From positions 787,878 to 851,877 of the forward strand of contig JAGFNQ010001114.1 of NCBI GenBank assembly GCA_024364735.1: a stretch of 64,000 nt of DNA, given 5' to 3'. This DNA is from Boesenbergia rotunda (taxonomy: Eukaryota > Streptophyta > Magnoliopsida > Zingiberales > Zingiberaceae). Made by a program: the position numbers and the translations under genes. Below are positions 23,932-34,757 of the stretch, piece by piece; position 1 is the first letter of the stretch, and each line of letters begins with the position of its first letter. The notes under the pieces are model-generated. The model was not told the DNA's origin. It worked only from the letters and a program-made list of their open reading frames with translations, and ran no database searches.

Positions 23932-24187
23932 TTCGTCGGTCGGGCGGCGACAGTCGTCAGTCGGGCGGTGACAGTCGTTGGTCGCCGCTAGCCGGCCGCC
24001 GGCGACCACCGCCGGTCGGCCGCCGGCGACCACCGCCGGCGACCACATCCAGCCGGCCGCCGGCGACCACCGCCGGCGACCACATCTGGTCGGCTGGCGG
24101 CCGCCATTGACCTCCGCCGGCCGCCGGCCGGCCGCCGGCGACCACCGCCGGCCGGCCACCGGCGACCACCGGCCGCCGGCGACCACC
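23932..24187. repeat. GC-rich satellite-like block
   Basis: About 255 bp of overlapping GGCCGCCGGCGACCACC words with irregular period (about 18-24 bp). GC content is far above that of its neighbours. Frames are open by composition only. It ends exactly where SINE-like S2 begins. Confidence 0.85.
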
Positions 24188-24300
24188 GCTATAGCTCAAT
24201 TGGTATTCAGGATTCATAGAGAACTAGATTAAGCCTGGGTCTAGGGTTCGAATCCTGGGAAGGAAAAAATCCACACCCAGGGGTGGGAAGACCTAGTATG
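24188..24300 (+). repeat. SINE-like unit S2
   Basis: A-box TAGCTCAATTGGT (24193-24205), B-box GGTTCGAATCC (24245-24255), then the shared body ending CCTAGTATG. It abuts the copia LTR starting at 24301. Confidence 0.75.
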
Positions 24301-25400
24301 TGTAGGATCGGGTTGGTCCGGCTAGAAGGGGGTGAATAGACGGTTAAGAAATAAAACAAGAGGGCACTCGTCTTTAAGAAAAACTTGGTTGCAACTTGGT
24401 CGTTGCTTCCAAGACGGTTAACGCTCAATCAGAAAAATCTCCTTGTGGCGGAGAAGCCTTACAACTGAAGCACACTTAGACTTAAAGAAATTACAGAAAG
24501 AATTGAATTGAATAATAAAAAACAAAACCTCTAAGTCTATTTATAGCCTAAGAGAATGAATCTGGATTGTTGATTGTTGATGACTTTTCTCTTGGTCGTT
24601 GATCCATGGATGTAATCTGGATGATTGATCTTGGATGGGATTAACTGCATCCATTGGATTTGATTAAAGGATAATGTAATATTATCTTTTAAGAAATAAA
24701 GTTTTAAATAAAACTTTATCCTTCCGCTCGTGTTGGCTGTTTGAATTTCCATGTCGCTATTCTAATCTCTAAGTAGTAATATCGGAAACATTTTACTGCC
24801 ATCGCCCTTTATCCCAAATGGTAAGCGGTTTACCGTGTATAGTTGATGTCCCGGGTTCGATCCTTCTTGGCTGCAAATGATTTTCTCTTTTCTTTTGGGC
24901 ATTGAACTAGTCTTTTTGAATATTGGCAACCTTTTAGTGCAATCACCCTTTATCCCAAGTGGTAGTTGGGTTAGTATTTGTTGATGAGGTTTTGGGTTCG
25001 ATCCTCCTTGGCACTAAATAACTTTTTCTTTTCTTTTGGGCGTTTGGACTAGTCTTTTTGATTCTTCGTCTTCTGGGTGATTTCCGACCAACCGAAGTTA
25101 GGCTCACCCGAACCCGACTCCGGCCTTTCGCCCCTCGAGCGTCCTTCCTCCCGGCTTCTCGACCCTCGGACATCGCGCACGTCCTTCTCGTTCCACCGGC
25201 GTACTCTTCCGCAGCTTCCGCGTCTCTCGGATTGCACCGAGCCCGTCGGCTCGCTTTCCCACGCAATCCTTCTTGTCCGCCACGTCTTATGCTCGACTTC
25301 CTCCGTACCTAAGCTCCTGCACACTTAGCAGAGGGATCAGTAAACCAACAGGACCCAACTAACTTGGTGGATCACATCAAAACTAACCGGGGCACCAAAA
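24301..25400 (-). repeat. 3' LTR of a truncated SIRE-like copia (C6)
   Basis: The minus strand ends GATCCTACA at 24301, compared with GATCCAACA in A and C5. It starts TTTTGGTGCC next to an AAAAAGGGGGAGAT polypurine tract (25414-25401). Like the related LTRs, it carries a GGGGGTGAATAG motif inside the 24301 end. The left two thirds hold two tandem tRNA-like units. Confidence 0.7.
24790..25068 (+). repeat. Two tandem ~140-bp units with tRNA-like boxes
   Basis: Each unit has CCCTTTATCCCAAxTGGTA, a B-box GGGTTCGATCC (24853-24863 and 24991-25001), then a TTTTCTTTTCTTTTGGGC run and ACTAGTCTTTTTGA. The order A-box, B-box, T-rich tail resembles a tandemly duplicated tRNA-derived SINE. Confidence 0.7.
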
Positions 25401-26415
25401 ATCTCCCCCTTTTTGATGTGTATCAATGCAAGTTCAATTAGGGTTAAACCAAAAAATAAGGAATTTAGTAAAACTAAATTAAGCAGTTAAGCATAGGAAA
25501 AAATATTGACATGCAAAACTATCATCTCCCCCTGAACTTCAGGCTACTCTTCCCCTTTGATCATAGCAAAAATAGGGAAAGGAAAAATATTAATATCAAA
25601 CACCTTTTGATTTAGTAATTTGAAATTTAATTTTTAAAATTCTAAAATTGTCTTAAAAAAAATTTGACAGATTCAACATCTGATGTAAAGATTCTAAAAA
25701 ATTGGATCTGGTCAAAATATCCTTCTATCGATTTTTTTTAAATAAAAATCTGATTTTAGTAAAATATTTACAGAAAATTGAAATATCAATTAAAAAATCT
25801 GAAATATTTTGTATACAACGATGATAGGTATATGGGGTTGTACAAAAAATTTTAATCTTAAATTCGATCAACAAGTCTAAAAATAAATTAAAACCCAACA
25901 GAATAGAATTTTTGAAGAAAAAATATTTAAAAATTCAAAATTGCTTCAAATATTCGAATAAATTTTTTTATTAAATTCTTTTAATTATATCTAAATCATG
26001 GAAAAATCAGATCTGAGAAAATAACTTTGTTTTCTATTTTTAATATTTAAGATTCGATTTTTGAACATAAAATCATGAAAATTCGAAACGTGTTAAAAAA
26101 AATAAAAAAATTCTTCGTATTTGGACAACAAGATTATGCATTTGGAAAAGTTAGAGATATAATTTTTATTTAGTAACAATTAATCAAACTAAATTTCTTA
26201 AAAAAAATGTTATATAATTAAGCGCATATGTAATAGAAAGAAAAATAATCAAGTTAAAATAGACTTTGGAACCCAAAATAAGTTCCTATCTACTGGGTTA
26301 ATTAAAAATCTAGGAGGAATATAGTTCTTGGTCACTTTTCTAAGTTGACCCCTGTGATTTTTAACATACCAATTCAGATTTTCAGGATAAAAATTCTTTT
26401 TAGTTCTTAAACATG
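25401..26415 (-). other. AT-rich 3' internal tail of copia C6
   Basis: Polypurine tract at 25414-25401; a second CCCCCTGAAC tract lies near 25528. The remainder is AT-rich, with no frame and no similarity I can name. The element is cut at about 26415, where AAAAAGGTGCCTTT occurs twice (26429, 26457) around a GGGTCGTTAC tail like the end of Y. Confidence 0.55.
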
Positions 26416-26475
26416 CCCGGTGATACACTAAAAAGGTGCCTTTCGGGTCGTTACTCTAAAAAGGTGCCTTTTTAT

Positions 26476-26859
26476 TGTAACGATTCGGCCCGTCTACCAG
26501 CCCATTTACCGGTCCTCACGACCGTCGTACCGTCGACCATCGACCGTGCCGTTACTCATACTAGGTCTTCCCACCCCTGGGTGTGGATTTTTGCCTTCCC
26601 AGGATTCGAACCCTAGACCCAGGCTTAAATCTAGTTCTTTATGAATCCTGAATACCAATTGAGCTCAATTGGTATTCAGGATTCATAAAGAACTAGATTT
26701 AAGCCTGGGTCTAGGGTTCGAATCCTGGGAAGGCAAAAATCCACACCCAGGGGTGGGAATACCTAGTATGAGTAACGGCACGGTCGATGGTCGACGGTAC
26801 GACAGTACGACGGTCGTGAGGACCGGTAAATGGGCTGGTAGACGGGCCGGGTCGTTACA
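26476..26859. repeat. 384-bp near-perfect palindrome built from two opposed SINE-like units (S3, S4)
   Basis: The centre is GAGCTC at 26661-26666. The left arm is 188 bp and the right arm 196 bp; the difference is one 8-bp duplication (ACGACAGTACGAC) in the right arm. Each arm contains, from the centre outward, A-box GAGCTCAATTGGT, B-box GGTTCGAATCC, the SINE body, and an outer part ending TGTAACG / CGTTACA like LTR Y. Only a few mismatches are visible. The flanks (TTTAT and GGAAC) are not a target duplication. Confidence 0.93.
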
Positions 26860-29799
26860 GGAACATATTTGCTAAAGCTCCCTACTGGACATGTCTTAGA
26901 ATTGGATAATTGTTATTTTGTTCCTTCGTTAATAAAGAACATTGTATCTATTTCATGTTTGATTGAAAAGGGTTATCATTTAACTTTTAGTAACAATTGT
27001 TGTTACATAACTTTAAATGGTGTTCTTTATGGGAGCGGAACTTTGTGCAATGGTATCTACACGTTAGATATATTCGGTGACGTTTTCAATATCGAAGTTA
27101 GCAACAAACGTGCTCGAATAGATAATCGAATAGACTCCTACACGTGGCATTGTCGTCTTGGCCATGTAAGTAAGAAACGCATGACCAAATTACACCGATT
27201 TGGAATTCTGGAATCATTTGAACCCGGTTCATTTGATACATGCGAATCATGCTTAAAAGGCAAGATGGCCAAATTACCCTTTTCCGGAAAAGGTAATCCA
27301 GTGGGAGAATTGCTTGGTCTAATACATACTGATGTATATGGACCAATGTCAACTCTTGCATAAGGAGGCTATAGCTACTTCATTATCTTTATCGATGATC
27401 ACTCACGATTCGGGTATGTGTTCTTAATGAAACACAAATCTGAAGCTTTTGAGAAATTCAAAGAGTTCAGAAATGAAGTAGAGAAACAGCTTGGCAAAAG
27501 TATTAAGATACTTTGATCCGATCGGGGTGGTGAATACTTAAGTCAAGAGTTTCAAGATTATCTTAGGGACAATGGGATATTGTCTCAATGGACTCCGCCA
27601 TATACACTACAGCATAATGGTGTATCTGAGAGGCGTAACCGAACCTTGATGGACATGGTTAGATTTATGATGAACCATGCAACTCTTCCAAAATCCTTTT
27701 GGGGCTATGCACTTATGACAGCTGTTTACTTGCTAAACAGAGTCCCGACCAAGGTAGTCTCTACTACTCCATATGAGACGTGGAATAGTAAGAAACCTCA
27801 TTTAACTCACCTTAAAATATGGGGTTGTCCTGCTTATGTGAAGCGGACTGTATCAGACAAATTGGATGCTAAGTCTGATAAATGTCTATTTATTGGATAC
27901 CCTAAGGAAACGAAGGGTTACCAATTCTATCATCCCTTGGAACAAAAGGTGTTTGTTTCAAGGCATGCTGTATTTCTGGAAAAAGAATTTCTTTTACTAG
28001 AAAATAGTGGGAGTGACATTGAACTTGATGAAGTTTAAGAAACTCCAATAGACATTACAGAGACACCTAGTCTAGACCCACAACCAACAACTCATAATGA
28101 TGAGCTATCAATTGAACCTAAAACAACACCACCTCTTCGTAGGTCTGATAGGACACGCAATATTCCAGAGAGATACAGATTTCTCATAAGTGAATCGAAT
28201 GATGTGTTACTCATAAGCGATGACGAACCTATCAGTTATGAAGATGTTCTGAAAAGTTCAGAAATGGACAAATGGCTTGAAGCCATGAAGTCGGAAATGG
28301 ATTCCATGTACGAAAATCAAGTATGGGACTTGGTTAACCCACCTGAAGGGATTAAGCCCATAGGGTGCAAGTGGGTTTTCAAGAAGAAAACCGACATGGA
28401 AGGTAATGTTGTTACCTTTAAGGCTAGATTAGTGGCAAAAGGATATCGTCAGAAACAAGGAATTGATTATGACGAAACCTATTCGCCAGTAGCTATGCTT
28501 AAATCCATTCGGATGCTCCTGGCCATAGCAACTCATTATGACTATGAGATATGGCAAATGGATGTGAAAACAGCTTTCCTTAATGGAAACCTGCTTGAGG
28601 ATGTATACATGATACAACCTGAAGGTTTTACATCGGTTGATAAAACCAAAATATGCAAGCTTCGACGATCCATATATGGACTGAAGCAAGCATCCAGGAG
28701 CTGGAACATCCGTTTTGATGAGACAATCAAAGAGTTTGATTTCTCACAAAATCCTGACGAACCTTGTGTGTACAAGAAGGTTAGTGGGAGTGCAGTCGTA
28801 TTCCTAGTGTTATATGTCGATGGCATATTACTTATAGGAAACGATATATCAGTCTTACAGTCAGTTAAAATTTGGTTGTCCAAAACATTCTCCACGAAAG
28901 ACCTGGGAGAAGCAACCTATATCCTTGGGATTAGAATCTATAGAGATAGATCAAAATGGTTGCTTTGTCTTTCGTAGTCTACATATATAGACCGAGTGCT
29001 AAAAAAGTTTTGCATGTCGGAATCCAAGAAAGGTTACCTTCCCATCAGGCATGGGATCAACCTTTCAAAGTCTATGTGTCCGCGCACAGAAGACGAGAGG
29101 ATTTGCATGAATAAGATTCCTTATGCATCCGCAATAGGATCTATCATGTATGCTATGTTATGTACTAGGCCCGATGTATCGTATGCTCTGAGCGTCACAA
29201 GCAGATACCAGTCGGATCCAGGAATGGATCATTGGGCGGCTGTCAAGACAATCCTTAAGTACTTAAGAAGAACTAAGGATATGTTCCTAATATATGGGGA
29301 AGGAGATATGGTAATACGTGGGTATACAGATGCCAGTTTCCAGACAGATAAGGATGACTCCAAATCTCAGTCTGGATACGTATTTACTTTGAATGGAGGC
29401 ACAATAAGTTGGATGAGTTCCAAGCAAGACACTGTAGCGGATTCTACCACGGAAGCGGAATACATTGCGGCTTCGGAAGCAGCAAAAGAAGCAGTCTGGA
29501 TCAAGAAGTTTGTCTCGGAACTTGGTGTGGTTCCAACCATTGATGAAGCAGTGCCGGTTTACTGCGATAACAATGGAGCTATTGCACAAGCAAAGGAACC
29601 AAGGTCTCATCAGCGATCCAAACACGAGCTTCGCCGCTATCATCTGATCAGAGAGATTATATGTAGGAATGATATACAAATTGAGAAAATTCCCACTGAA
29701 AGGAATTTAGCGGATCTTTTAACTAAGGCCTTGCCTCAAAGCAAGTTTGAGGGTCATGTTAGAGCCTATGGTATTGGATACCGTAGCGATTGGCATTAG
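26860..29799 (+). pseudogene. Copia X3 pol: end of protease, integrase, RT, RNase H
   Basis: One reading frame runs from the palindrome border to TAG at 29797-29799, broken by four stops: TAA 27361, TGA 27514, TAA 28036, TAG 28975. In order: GAG-pre-integrase (WHCRLGH, CESCLKGK), integrase core (FIDDHSRFGYVF, SDRGGEYLSQEF, NGVSERRNRT), linker, RT (GCKWVFKKKTDMEG, QMDVKTAFLNGNL, YVDGILLIGN where the second D of YVDD is G), and RNase H (GYTDASFQTD, STTEAEYIAASEAAKEAVW, NLADLLTKALP). Gag and the protease active site are missing. TGA 27514 and TAG 28975 are explained by C-to-T at CGA and CAG. Confidence 0.92.
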
Positions 29800-29813
29800 G
29801 CCAAGTGGGAGTT
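29800..29813 (+). other. Polypurine tract of copia X3
   Basis: GCCAAGTGGGAGTT lies between the pol stop and the LTR start TGCTAGTAATATG; it is the usual place of the plus-strand primer. Confidence 0.7.
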
Positions 29814-32034
29814 TGCTAGTAATATGAGAGAAGTGTCCTAAGACAATCACCTTATGATTGTAATCATTTACTTTAATAAATGAATATTCACTATTTGAGT
29901 ATACATGTTTGTATATTTGATTGAGATCTTAAACTCATTTACTGAATGTCCGCAATACAATTCACAGCATGAGAGAATTTGTGATGAATTCACAACTAGT
30001 GATTATCTCTACATGTGCAATTGTGAAGTATTGAAATTGTCCCTAGTCGATGAATTGATAAATACGGACACTATCAATTCTGTTGAGACTAGCATGAGTT
30101 ATTCTCTAATCAGCTGATTCTCACTGGCTGGTGACATTGGAATGTCCGGAGATAAACATGAATGCTAGTTAAGGGAACTAGTTCATTGGAGTGACTAGCT
30201 GTAAAACTTCATATGGTGATCTATATATAGATATGTCAATGAAGTTCTTACTGCAGCTTAAGTGCGATGTTCCTTTGACTTGCGGTGTTCAAGTCATCTT
30301 GGTCATGAAGACTTATACTTTGACATCTTAAGCAAGCATCTCCAAGGAGGTGTGGACCCAGGATGATTGGGTATAAGCCGAAGTGCCCGAAGATGTTTGA
30401 ACAGCCTACAAAGGATTCACCACTCATTGCGAGGAGATGTATACCCAAGGCCTATCGTCGGATTGTTACTCGAAGCCTCTGGCCAGAGCATCACATGTTC
30501 CGAGTATGAATCTCTCAGAAACATGAGAGTAATTAGAATCCGTTGGACGAGAAAGACATTACTTAGGCTAGGTGTGACGTAGTCAGCCTACTGGGGACTG
30601 ACACACATAGACCGTGTCCTGAACCAAGTGGGTATAAGATGGTGAAGGGAATGAGGCACGATTCATTAAAGCTGCTGAAGGGTTTCAGAATTATTTCTGA
30701 GGTCAACCGTTGATCTTTCGATTAATTGGGGATCATGATGTACTACTAGGTGCCACTCATGATCGTTCTATAATTGGTTGATTATAGATGACCAACATAA
30801 ATCGAAAGCCTATTTAGTCACACGCACTTCGAGTGATCCGAGGGATTTAAAACGAGTTAAAAATTGGATTTTCCGATCAAGAGAGATAAGTCGAATCTGA
30901 ATTTTTCAGAGACGCATCGGAACCATAAAATGGCTAAGTCTTTTGAAGACTTATTAGACGAATTAAATGAGTTTAATTCGTGAGGTCATGGCTTGGGTTT
31001 GGCCGGCCAAAGAGGGTCCCCACCCTCTTTGTTTGGCTGGCCACATTAAAAGGGGAGAACCAAATTGTTTGGTTCAAATTATAAAATAAACCGAGCGCGG
31101 TTTGTTTTATAAAATTATGGATAAAGAAATTTATATAAAAAAATTTATATAAACGGATTTATTTTTCATGGAAATTAAAATGAACCATGGATTGGTTTAT
31201 TTTATTTTATAAAATCAATAATGGATTGATTTACCATGATAATGAAATTTATATAAAGAAATTTATATAAGGTAATTTCCTTCCATAATAAAAGGGGAGA
31301 CATGGTTGTTTTTATTATAAATTAAATTATGATAAAAACTTGGCATGATGGAATAATTCATAGAAAAATTTATATGATAAATTTCTTATGAAAATTTATT
31401 CCATAAATAGGAGACTTGGCGGTTGAGAGAGTACTATATAAAGGAACCAAGGCAAGGCTTGATTCTTAATCCAAGAGATCTAGAAATAAGCCCTCTCTCT
31501 CTCTCCTTCTCTCCCTCTCCCTCTTCTAGTGCCGCCGGCCCTAGGGGCCCTCCCCTTTGCCGTGAGCTACAACCACCAAGAAGTCGTCGCAAAAAGAAGA
31601 AGAAGCGGGCGCAACTCCTTCCTTCCTCCCGGAATCTTGATTCCGTTCTTCGTTTGGTGGTTAGTCCATCCATCTCTCTCTTGGTATTCTTGTCGTGCCT
31701 TTGGAGAATCTAGTAGTTCTTGTCGGCACGAAACTCATGGCTTTGCGAAGTCATCCCGAAGAAAACTCGGCGTGGACGCGAATAGAGGCGGAGCTTCCAA
31801 GGGACGCTACGGTTGGATCTCGCCCCTTTCTTCGAGTTACGCGAGGTATTAAGTAAATTAGTTTACTTCCTACAAAATTTCAAATATATGATCATGTCCA
31901 CACAACATAAGGTTGCATGCTAGATGTGTGGTTAGATAATTTGAGAAATTATTTATGCTAAATCTTCCACTGCACGTAATTAAAATTTTAAATTACGAAC
32001 CCGCATCCATGTCAACATGCACCCGGTCCCATCA
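29814..32034 (+). repeat. 3' LTR of copia X3
   Basis: Starts TGCTAGTAATATGAGAG and ends GGTCCCATCA (2221 bp). It is the same family as X1 and X2, which gives those solo LTRs a coding parent. The TATA box is at 31435-31443. The right flank is inside the RT gene of gypsy G2, so X3 inserted into G2. Confidence 0.9.
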
Positions 32035-32648
32035 GATGTCGTCCACATATACCTCCACATTCCTTCCGATCTGGGAGCGGAAGACTTTGTTCATCATGCG
32101 CTGGTAGGTAGCACCAGCGTTCTTCAACCCGAACGGCATGACGGTGTAGCAGTAAGTGTCGTCTGCCATAATGAAGCTAACCTTCTCTTGATCTTCATCG
32201 GCGAGGGGTACTTCAACCCGAAGGATCGCTACCCCTGGTAAGCATCCAGCATGGAAATGAACTTGCTGTCGGCCATCGAGTCCACCATCTGGTCGATCCT
32301 AGGCAGGGGATAGCGATCTTTCGGGTAGGCCTTGTTGAGGTCCCGAAAGTCGATACAGATCCACCACTTATTGTCCGTCTTAGGCACTAGCACCACATTG
32401 GCCAGCCAAGCCGGGAATTGCACCTCTCTGATGTGCCCTGCCTCCGTCAGTCTCTCGATCTCAGTTCTGATCGCCTTGTTCTGCTCAGTGTTGAAGTCCT
32501 GCTTCCTTTGCTTCACGGGCCGATCATGAGGATATACATGGAGGTGGTGCTTCGCCACCTCCGGTCGGACGCCTCTCAGTTCTTTGACAGACCAGGCGAA
32601 GACATCTTGGTTCCGGGCCAAGCACTCCAGCAGGGGTTCCTTAGCTCC
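32035..32648 (-). pseudogene. Gypsy G2 RT fragment
   Basis: The minus frame 32621-32229 carries DVFAWS, HHLHVYP, PVKQRKQ, WLANVVLVPK, WWICIDFRDLNKAYPKDRYPLPRID and FISMLDAYQG, the start of a Tat-type gypsy RT. The frame then stops inside a short alien segment (32240-32217). It recovers as EDQEKVSFI, YTVMPFGLKNAGATYQRMMNKVF and ends at EVYVDDI (32037), where copia X3 cuts it. The alien segment looks like an inverted copy of the DNA coding for YPKDRYPLP, 80 bp away. Confidence 0.85.
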
Positions 32649-33247
32649 TCAGGCAACCCCGCTGCGATCTTGACTTGGGACTCCTTCCAATCCGGGAGGA
32701 GCTGCACCTCCTCTTTGTCCTCGTGCAACTCGGACCACCTTTTGGTCACCCCATTTGGTCACCCCTGACCTCGAACATCGTCCGGGGGGAGCCTTGCGAC
32801 TGTTTACTCGAACATCGTGCACGTAGCATCTCCGGACCACCTTTTGGTCACCCCTGACCTCTCCTACCTTGTCCCCGACTGGGAACTTAACCTTCAGGTA
32901 AAAGGTGGAGGTGACGGCCCGGAAATCGTTGAGGGTCGGTCGACCCAGGATGGCATTGTAGGACGAAGGCGCATCTACCACCAAGAAGGTGGACCACCGA
33001 GTCCTCTTCAGCGACTCTTCTCCCAGAGATACAGCTAGCCGAATCTGACCAACGGGCTGCGTCGGATTTCCCGTGAAGTCGAACAGCAGGGTCGCTACTA
33101 GGTCCAGCTGGGACCTCTCGATCTGGAGTTGGTCAAACGCTCTTTTATAGAGTATGTTGATCGAACTACTAGTGTCCACTATGGTGCGGTGGACTTCATA
33201 GTTTGCGAAGACGGCGGTGATGACCAGCGCGTCATCGTGAGGGACTT
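32649..33247 (-). pseudogene. Gypsy G2 protease region
   Basis: The minus strand is open from 33247 to 32649. The retropepsin-like active site reads VDTSSSINIL; the usual Gly of DTGSS is Ser. SSYNAILGRPTLNDFRAV and STFYLKVKFPV follow, typical of the Tat/Athila-side gypsy protease. Downstream, a segment with GGTGACCAAAAGGTGGTCCG and CGATGTTCGAG occurs twice (about 32733 and 32834), a local duplication that adds about 100 bp. Confidence 0.8.
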
Positions 33248-34709
33248 CTAACCCCTGCAGATCTTAGGGTCCGAAACTGATTTGTGGCCCCTCCGCCTGG
33301 GCCAGACTAGTGCCGACTTGATGAATCTCCAGTCGGCGCACCTGTGCCTTCCGGGCACGATGGGAATCTCCTCCCGTCGGTCCACCCAAGATGACATGTA
33401 CGCCTCCTCGGATGACATTCTGCTGATTTGCATGCTCTTCCTCCATCTCCTCATCCCCCTCTCGGTTCCCTTGGGGGAATAGATTGCGGGCACCGGGGGG
33501 TTTTCCCGTAGCTCTTCGGCCACGGGGTCAACATTTGGGCCGCCTCAACCTGCACCCCGTCCGGTAGGCATTTGCCGCCCTCGTCCTCTGGGGGTAGGAG
33601 CCCGACCCCGACCGGCTTGAAAGCACTCCTCGGTGGTGTGCCCGTGGATTTGGTGGAAAGTGCAGTATGACCTCCATCGGGTAGGGAAACACCCTTGGGC
33701 CACCTGCTGTACATGGCGCCGTTCTATACCTGCATGCTCCGCGGGTCCGTGAGGGCTACGAATAGGCCCTCCTGGGGGCCTGGCACCGTGAACAGGGTGC
33801 GGAGGTGCCGGGGCAGTCGACTCCTTCCTACGAGCGGCCCGCGCCTCCTCCACATTGATGTATTTGACATCCTTACCTAGAAGGCTGTCGAAGTCCTTCG
33901 GGGGCTTCATGATTAACGAGCGAAAAAACTCCCCGTCCTGCAAGCCCTGGGAGAACGCGCTAACCATGACCTCCTGAGTGGCAGTTGGCACGTCCATCGC
34001 CAACTCATTGAACCTCTGGATGTAGGCCTTGAGAGTTTTCTTTTGGCCCTTGCTTCAGGGCGAATAAATTAAGACTCGTCTTGTGGTGCCGCCGGCTGCT
34101 AGCGAAGTGCTGCAGGAACACCCTTTTGAACCCCTCAAAGTTCGTGATCGACCCCTCGGGGAGTCGATCGAACCATCTCTGGGCTGCGCCAGAGAGTGTG
34201 GTCAGGAAGGCCCGACACTTGATGCCTTCCGGATATTGATGAAGTAGAGAAGCCCTCTCAAACTTCATTAAGTGCTCCTCCGGATCCGTGGTTCCCGCGT
34301 ACTCGGGGACGGTGAATAAACGAAGGTGGCGAGGCACAAGATCCTCCAAGATCCAGGTAGCGAATGGGCTGCGTACCAGCATGATTGAAGCAGGGCCAGC
34401 CAGCACCTTTCCCTTGTCTGGTCGCCTCCCGCGCACCGGGTTAGAAACTGAGGCCTCTGCTGACATCGAATGGGCCTTGCCGCCTTGCTCCCGGGGGACG
34501 ACCACAGGAGGAGGTGCAGAGCCACCCTCAGGCCTGGCCGGTCTGCCCTGTCCTCCCGAAGTCCGGTGTGCTGCTGGCTCTAGGCCCTGAGGCCCCTGGC
34601 TGGCGGCTTGTGAGGGCCTTTGAGAAGCCCTCTGTTGAGCTCGCGTAGCCAAAAGCACCTCGTACTCCTCGCGAGAGACATCTACATTCACCTGGTAAGG
34701 GTCAGCCAT
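33248..34709 (-). pseudogene. Gypsy G2 gag
   Basis: The first ATG is at 34709 (MADPYQVNVDVSREEYEVLL). A Pro/Gln/Ala-rich linker leads to the gag capsid domain (PEEHLMKFERASLL, CRAFLTTLSGAAQRWFDRLPEG, FASSRRHHKTSLNLFALKQ). A one-base gain in an A run near 34045 shifts the frame. It continues as AMDVPTATQEVMVSAFSQGL and then a zinc-knuckle-like CTFHQIHGHTTEEC (about 33658-33617). The last part, 33523-33248, is in yet another frame and leads to SFGP and the protease. The same domain order is seen in G4, 18 kb away. Confidence 0.85.
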
Positions 34710-34745
34710 CTCCACTTCTGATCAGGCCGCTGGTGTCCCTCCTTC

Positions 34746-34757
34746 TAGCGCCAAATT
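34746..34757 (-). other. Primer-binding site of G2
   Basis: The minus strand AATTTGGCGCTA abuts the LTR end GACATGATCA. Compare AATTTGGCGCCGTCTGTGGG in G3 and AATTTGGCGTCGTCTGTGGG in G4; in G2 the match is short and decayed. Confidence 0.6.

Noticed and set aside
23851..24232. Several overlapping frames rich in Gly, Arg, Pro over the GC-rich block
   Set aside because: They are open on both strands only because of base composition; all are repeat translations.
32529..32860. An inserted mobile element in G2 protease
   Set aside because: The extra sequence is explained by a direct duplication of neighbouring DNA; no termini or target duplication.
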